From positions 1,351,827 through 1,415,826 of the forward strand of contig CP076053.1 of NCBI GenBank assembly GCA_018672315.1: a stretch of 64,000 nucleotides of DNA, written 5' to 3'. The translations under genes and the position numbers were made by a program. This stretch comes from Nocardioidaceae bacterium (GTDB lineage Bacteria; Actinomycetota; Actinomycetes; Propionibacteriales; Nocardioidaceae). The notes beneath the pieces were generated by a model. The model was not told the origin of the DNA. It saw only the letters and a list, made by a program, of their open reading frames with translations, and searched no databases. Positions 60,352 through 64,000 of this stretch are shown piece after piece (the first letter of the stretch is position 1; every line of letters begins with the position of its first letter).

Positions 60352-60774
60352 TCAGCCGCGACGAGGTGCGGCGAACACCGCCCACACCTCGGTGCCACCC
60401 TCACGGACGACCCCCCAGTCGACGCTGACCTGCTCGACCATCCACAGGCCTCGGCCGCCGGGCGAGTCGGCGCTCGGGAGCGTCGCGTCGAGTCGGGGGG
60501 CGACCCCGGCATCGGTCACGGAGATGCGTACGCGGTCCGCGGCGAGGGTCCAGGAGACCTCGATGCAGCCGTCCGCGTACGCCTGCCCGTGCCGCACCGC
60601 GTTGCTCAGCAGCTCACCGAGCGCCAACGCGGCCATCGCGGCGGCGTGACGGACCACACGACCGTCCTCCAGGACGTGCTCGAAGGCGTTCCGGGTCTCG
60701 GTGCAGGCGGCGTGGGTGGCCCGCGGCCGGGCGTGGTGCACGGTCTGCTCGGTGCGCTCGCGCTCGATCGTCAT
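60352..60774 (-). CDS. Anti-sigma-factor-type ATPase (RsbW/HATPase_c_2)
   Basis: A 140-residue GHKL ATPase. The N box is L-A-L-G-E-L-L-S-N-A-V-R-H-G (about 50-63), G1 is S-V-T-D-A-G (about 85-90) and G2 is G-G-R-G-L-W-M-V. It belongs to the RsbW/SpoIIAB-like group that binds a sigma factor or phosphorylates a STAS protein. The STAS gene immediately upstream overlaps by 4 bp (ATGA), forming the classic antagonist/anti-sigma pair. No sigma-B-like gene is in the window, so the final target is unknown. Partner phosphatase and sensor genes are divergent at 61292. Confidence 0.87.
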   Translation of the reverse strand: MTIERERTEQTVHHARPRATHAACTETRNAFEHVLEDGRVVRHAAAMAALALGELLSNAVRHGQAYADGCIEVSWTLAADRVRISVTDAGVAPRLDATLPSADSPGGRGLWMVEQVSVDWGVVREGGTEVWAVFAAPRRG

Positions 60775-61154
60775 GAGCTCTCGCTCCCGTCGCTCGGGTC
60801 ACCGACCCCTTCGGCGGGGGCCGCCGTCTCGTCGTACGGGAGCCCGCAGATCTCCAGGATGCGGGCCGCGATGCTGCCCGCCGCGGCGACGAAGCGCACC
60901 TGCGTACCGATGTCGTCGCCGTGCCGTTTCGCCGCTGCCAGGGCCGCGATGGCCACGCTCAGCAGGTACTCCACCTCGGTCAGCTCGACCGACACGGTCA
61001 CCGGCTCAGGGGTGCGTTCCTCCCCGCCCCCGGCTGCCTCCATGAACGCGAACAGCTCGTCGCGGAAGCGGGGCGTCGAGAGCTCGTCGAGAGTCCCTGC
61101 CACCGAGAAGGTTCGCGAGGCGGGATCCGGGGTAGCCGCATATGGTCGGTCCAC
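60771..61154 (-). CDS. STAS domain anti-anti-sigma factor
   Basis: A 127-residue STAS-like protein. The core S-V-E-L-T-E-V-E-Y-L-L-S-V-A-I-A-A-L aligns with the RsbV/SpoIIAA D-x-x-x-x-x-F-L-D-S-S-G-L segment; a Ser remains at the phosphorylation position but the usual Asp-Ser-Ser-Gly is altered, so regulation by phosphorylation is plausible rather than proven. The C-terminus is acidic. GTG 61154 has TACCCT 7 nt upstream. It is first in the STAS-HATPase pair and divergent from the PP2C/B12 pair. Confidence 0.75.
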   Translation of the reverse strand: MDRPYAATPDPASRTFSVAGTLDELSTPRFRDELFAFMEAAGGGEERTPEPVTVSVELTEVEYLLSVAIAALAAAKRHGDDIGTQVRFVAAAGSIAARILEICGLPYDETAAPAEGVGDPSDGSESS

Positions 61155-61160
61155 GATCGA

Positions 61161-61173
61161 CAGGGTAACCCTG
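61161..61173. promoter_or_regulatory. CAGGGT-A-ACCCTG palindrome over the STAS promoter
   Basis: A perfect 6-bp inverted repeat about a single base (61161-61173) overlaps the -10 element TACCCT (61162-61167, minus strand) that lies 7 nt before GTG 61154. It could be an operator controlling the STAS-HATPase pair. Confidence 0.45.
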
Positions 61174-61291
61174 CCCTGTCGCGATCTGTACCTCTGAACC
61201 CGAGCGCGCTACGCTGAGACGGCAAGCGCGTCGTTTCTGCACGCTCAGTGCACGACCGACGTGAACCACCACGGGTCTGGGAGGTGTTCCC

Positions 61292-62665
61292 GTGACCAGT
61301 CCGTTCTTCGTCTCCTCGAAGACCTCCGGCGACGCGGCCGGCGAACGCTACGCCGCCCACCGGCTCGCCGACCTGTGCGTACGCCACATCGAAGCCGTGC
61401 AGCACCCGCAGAAGGCCGTCGAGGCCGTCGTCTGCGAGCTCGTCGAGCACGGTCTCGCCGTCGCCCACATCGCGGTGCACCCGGGCACGTCCTGGATCGC
61501 CGCGGCGGCGACCACCGACGTCGTGCCGCTGGACGCCGAGCTCTGCTCGGTCGGCCGCCCCCAGGCGCAGGCGCTGCACGAGATCATCCAGCTGGGCACG
61601 ACCCAGCGCTGGGTCCTGCCCCCGCACACGGCGGACCGCATCCGGCTGCTCTCGCTCGTCTTCGGCGACACCGAGCTCGTCGAGCGCATCGAGGAGGCGG
61701 CGAGCAAGGAGCTGCTGTTCTTCCCGCTCCGCGCCCGCGGCCGCGGCTACGGCCTGCTGTCGGTGGCCTTCCGCGGGTCCGCGGAGCTGCGCTCGGAGGC
61801 TGTCGGCGACCTGGAGCTGCTCGTCGACCGGGTGGCGATGTCGCTCGACACGTGCGCGCTGCTCTCCGAGGGCCGCTACCTCGCCTCGACGATGCGCGAG
61901 GCCCTGATCCCCCCGATGCCCCAGCTCGCGCGCGCCGAGCTCGGCCTGTGGAGCCGTGTCGCCGACGCCGGCCTGGGCCTCGGCGGCGACTGCGTCGCCG
62001 TGACCGGCGACGAGGACGACCTCTCGGTCGTCGTCGCCGACGCGATGGGCAAGGGCGTCGAGGCGGCCGTGACCGCGAAGCGCCTCCACGCGGCCTTCCG
62101 CACCGCGGCCCGTGTGGACCGCCGCCCGTCGTGGGTCCTCGACATCGTCAACCAGGTCGCCTCCGACGAGCCCGAGGAGTACGCCGGCTTCTTCACCACC
62201 GCCGCCTGCGTACGCAGCCGCCCGCAGCCCGAGGGCAGCCTGCTGGTCGACGTGGCCACCGCGGGCCACTGCCCGCCCCTGGTGCTCCGGGCCGACGGCA
62301 TCGTCGAGACGATGCAGGCGCGAGGGCCCGTGCTCGGTCTGTATCCCGACCCGGAGTTCACCGCCGACACGGTGACGCTGGAGCCCGGCGACTCCCTGCT
62401 CATCTACACCGACGGCATCACCGAGGCGCAGAGCGCCGACGACGTCTTCGGCGAGGAGCGGCTGACCGAGGAGCTCGTCCCCCTGGCCGGGCTCCGGGCG
62501 CAGGCCATGGCCGAGCGCCTCGGCCTGCTCGTCGACGACTTCGCCGACCGGCTGCGTGACCAGGACGACCGCACGGTCATGGTGGTGCGCTGTCCCGTGC
62601 GACCGGTCGAGACGGCTGCCGCCCACCTCGACGAGCCGCGCTCCCTCGACTCCCGGGCCTCATGA
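61292..62665 (+). CDS. PP2C-type (SpoIIE/RsbU) phosphatase with GAF-like sensor domain
   Basis: A 457-residue protein. Residues about 25-195 look like a GAF domain (C-V-R-H-I-E-A-V-Q-H-P-Q-K-A-V...K-E-L-L-F-F-P-L-R-A-R-G-R-G-Y-G-L-L-S-V-A-F). The SpoIIE-type PP2C domain follows: G-G-D-C-V-A-V-T, V-V-A-D-A-M-G-K-G-V-E-A-A (metal Asp), A-G-H-C-P-P-L-V and Y-T-D-G-I-T-E-A. Such enzymes dephosphorylate STAS proteins to release sigma factors. GGGAGGTG precedes GTG 61292. Its stop overlaps the B12-binding gene's start by 4 bp, tying the phosphatase to a cobalamin sensor. Confidence 0.9.
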   Translation: MTSPFFVSSKTSGDAAGERYAAHRLADLCVRHIEAVQHPQKAVEAVVCELVEHGLAVAHIAVHPGTSWIAAAATTDVVPLDAELCSVGRPQAQALHEIIQLGTTQRWVLPPHTADRIRLLSLVFGDTELVERIEEAASKELLFFPLRARGRGYGLLSVAFRGSAELRSEAVGDLELLVDRVAMSLDTCALLSEGRYLASTMREALIPPMPQLARAELGLWSRVADAGLGLGGDCVAVTGDEDDLSVVVADAMGKGVEAAVTAKRLHAAFRTAARVDRRPSWVLDIVNQVASDEPEEYAGFFTTAACVRSRPQPEGSLLVDVATAGHCPPLVLRADGIVETMQARGPVLGLYPDPEFTADTVTLEPGDSLLIYTDGITEAQSADDVFGEERLTEELVPLAGLRAQAMAERLGLLVDDFADRLRDQDDRTVMVVRCPVRPVETAAAHLDEPRSLDSRAS

Positions 62666-63669
62666 CCGGGACGGTCACCGAGCTCGCGACCCCCGAGGTC
62701 CGGGACTACTGGAAGCACGTCGAGGCCGACGACCTGTCCGGCGCCCTCGGTGCCGCGGTGTCCCTCATCGAGCAGGGATGGAGCGTCACCGACATCGTGG
62801 AGCGGCTCCTCACCCCCACCCAGCACCACGTCGGCCAGCTGTGGGCGGACGACGCCTGGTCGGTCTCGCGGGAGCACGCCGCCACCGCGCTCAACGAGGC
62901 GGTGCTGCGTCGGGTCGGCACGATCCGCCGCACCTCGCAGACCAAGCCGGCAGGGGCCGAGGTGCTGGTCGTCTGCGCAGAGTCCGAGTGGCACGCCCTG
63001 CCCGGGCTCGCGGTCACGGTGCTGCTGAACGACCAGGACGTGCCCGCGGTCTTCCTCGGCGCCGACCTGCACGTGCCGGCGGTCCACCACGAGACGGTGC
63101 GCCTCAACACCCGCGCCGTCGTCGTCAGCGCCTCGCTCGCCTCCTCGCTGCCGTACGTGCAGCGGCTGGTCGAGGTCGTGCGCTCGGCGCGCGTCCCGGT
63201 CGTGGTCGGCGGGTCCGCCTTCGACCCCGACGGTCTGCGTGCGGCGGCGCTCGGCGCCACGGCGCACGCCGAGCGCGGAGGAGCCCTGCCCGACGTCATC
63301 CGCGCCCTGCCGGCGCGCGTCGCCCCCCTGGTGCTCGTACGCTCCGCCGCCCGCGAGGAGGCCGAGCAGCTCACCGCACGCCGACGCGACATCGCCGCCG
63401 CCGCCATGACGGCCCTGACGCTGACCTCCGAGCGCGACTGGCGCGACTTCGTCGACGACCAGCTGCCACACGTGCTGGGCGCCCTCGAGGCGGCCCTGAT
63501 CGTCAACGACCCGGGTGCGGTGTCCCAGGCCTGGGACTGGCTCGAGCAGGTGCTCGAGCGGCGCGGCGGACACGGCGTCGTCGAGGCCGTCCGCAGCGCG
63601 GTGACCCAGGCCGTGCGCGAGTTCCCCCTCGCGAGCCGCATGCTCGCCGACGTCGCACCACCGCGCTGA
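62662..63669 (+). CDS. Cobalamin-binding regulator with W-x9-EH photoreceptor motif
   Basis: A 335-residue protein. Residues 10-90 form a B12-binding_2-like helical cap, with V-G-Q-L-W (57-61) and the exact W-x9-E-H signature (Trp61, Glu71, His72) of CarH-type B12 photoreceptors. Residues 98-215 are a B12-binding Rossmann domain: E-W-H-A-L-P-G (109-115, cf. E/D-x-H-x-x-G but one residue longer), S-A-S-L-A-S-S and V-V-V-G-G-S-A-F (181-187). There is no MerR DNA-binding domain; instead an about 100-residue helical C-terminus follows. Coupled to a PP2C phosphatase, it probably senses light or cobalamin for a partner-switching cascade. Confidence 0.82.
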   Translation: MTGTVTELATPEVRDYWKHVEADDLSGALGAAVSLIEQGWSVTDIVERLLTPTQHHVGQLWADDAWSVSREHAATALNEAVLRRVGTIRRTSQTKPAGAEVLVVCAESEWHALPGLAVTVLLNDQDVPAVFLGADLHVPAVHHETVRLNTRAVVVSASLASSLPYVQRLVEVVRSARVPVVVGGSAFDPDGLRAAALGATAHAERGGALPDVIRALPARVAPLVLVRSAAREEAEQLTARRRDIAAAAMTALTLTSERDWRDFVDDQLPHVLGALEAALIVNDPGAVSQAWDWLEQVLERRGGHGVVEAVRSAVTQAVREFPLASRMLADVAPPR

Positions 63670-63674
63670 GGCCC

Positions 63675-64000
63675 GTGGACTCCGCCGGTCCCGGCGAGCA
63701 GCTCGCCCGCGACGTCGACGCGTGGGGCAGACGCCTCGACGACAGCGAGACCTTCCAGCAGGTGGTGCGTCTGGGGCTGCTCGGCTTCGGCGCCGTGCAC
63801 CTGCTGGTGGCGCTCATCGCCGTCCGCATCGCCCTGGGCAGCAGTGCCGGCTCCGGCAGGGCGACCAGCGACGGCGCGCTGAGCCAGCTGGCAGGCGCAC
63901 CCTTCGGCCGCATCCTGCTGATCGTGATCGCCGTCGGGTTCGTCGCCCTGGTCGTGGCGAGGCTGCTGGAGGCGGCGTACTCGCACCGCGACGAGACCGG
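63675..64000 (+). CDS. DUF1206 family membrane protein (partial, runs off window)
   Basis: The first 108 residues of a membrane protein. The opening Q-Q-V-V-R-L-G-L-L-G-F-G-A-V-H-L-L-V-A-L-I-A-V-R-I-A-L-G and then G-A-L-S-Q-L-A-G-A-P-F-G-R-I-L-L fit one DUF1206 repeat (of usually three, two helices each). The function is unknown. GTG 63675 starts 5 bp after the cobalamin-binding gene's stop, so it may be part of that operon. The 3' end lies outside the window. Confidence 0.8.
   Translation, partial: MDSAGPGEQLARDVDAWGRRLDDSETFQQVVRLGLLGFGAVHLLVALIAVRIALGSSAGSGRATSDGALSQLAGAPFGRILLIVIAVGFVALVVARLLEAAYSHRDET

Overview
The window is a high-GC actinobacterial chromosome segment. The strong GTACGC/CGTACG word bias, frequent GTG starts, ATGA/GTGA gene overlaps and families such as DUF222-HNH, DUF5709, DUF5926, SigE-type sigma factors and a fused AlkB-rubredoxin point to Nocardioides or a close relative. 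This is inference from gene content; no 16S gene is present. I saw no rRNA, tRNA, CRISPR array, insertion sequence or prophage. Coding density is very high and almost every kilobase carries a gene.

Layout. 1-10.5 kb: a CsbD-like stress peptide, a cytochrome P450 divergent from a GNAT acetyltransferase, a pirin, two membrane proteins, an NAD(P)-binding protein, a DUF559-like nuclease gene bracketed by inverted 17-bp repeat arrays, DUF5709, a rhodanese-SufE pair and a Na+/H+ antiporter. 10.6-22 kb: a SEC-C/DUF5926 protein, an anti-sigma-type ATPase, GDPD, an F420/NADP-type reductase, GH3 beta-glucosidase, a DUF222-HNH nuclease with a likely SOS box, an AAA ATPase, Fpg/Nei glycosylase, GlsB, Aat and EcsC. 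22-31.5 kb: four consecutive sulfotransferase-like genes (one degenerate), then a leucine-catabolism operon (carboxyltransferase, biotin carboxylase, HMG-CoA lyase). 31.5-42 kb: an S9 peptidase, a lipoprotein, dienelactone hydrolase, a sigma factor with a membrane partner, a paired set of matrixin-like proteases and an M13 peptidase. 42-50.5 kb: quinone oxidoreductase, fasciclin lipoprotein, the alkane hydroxylase operon (alkB-rubredoxin, ferredoxin, TetR) with its operator, a PQQ-type sugar dehydrogenase lipoprotein, and a three-gene coupled operon headed by an unusual photolyase-like protein. 50.5-64 kb: a second sigma/membrane pair, a glutamate-type ABC transporter, Dps, a phosphotransferase, zwf with GH15, a partner-switching module with a cobalamin-binding protein, and a DUF1206 gene cut by the window edge.

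Functional threads. Several loci address stress or light: Dps, CsbD, GlsB, Fpg, the SOS-linked nuclease, the photolyase-like gene, and a PP2C phosphatase translationally coupled to a B12-binding protein that has the W-x9-EH signature of B12 photoreceptors, divergent from a STAS/HATPase pair. I consider that last module and the domain-permuted Fe-S-type photolyase the two most promising uncharacterised systems. Carbon metabolism is represented by alkane oxidation, leucine breakdown, the first pentose phosphate step and two glycosidases. Many transcription units have a TANNNT hexamer 6-8 nt before the start codon and no Shine-Dalgarno, which suggests widespread leaderless transcripts.
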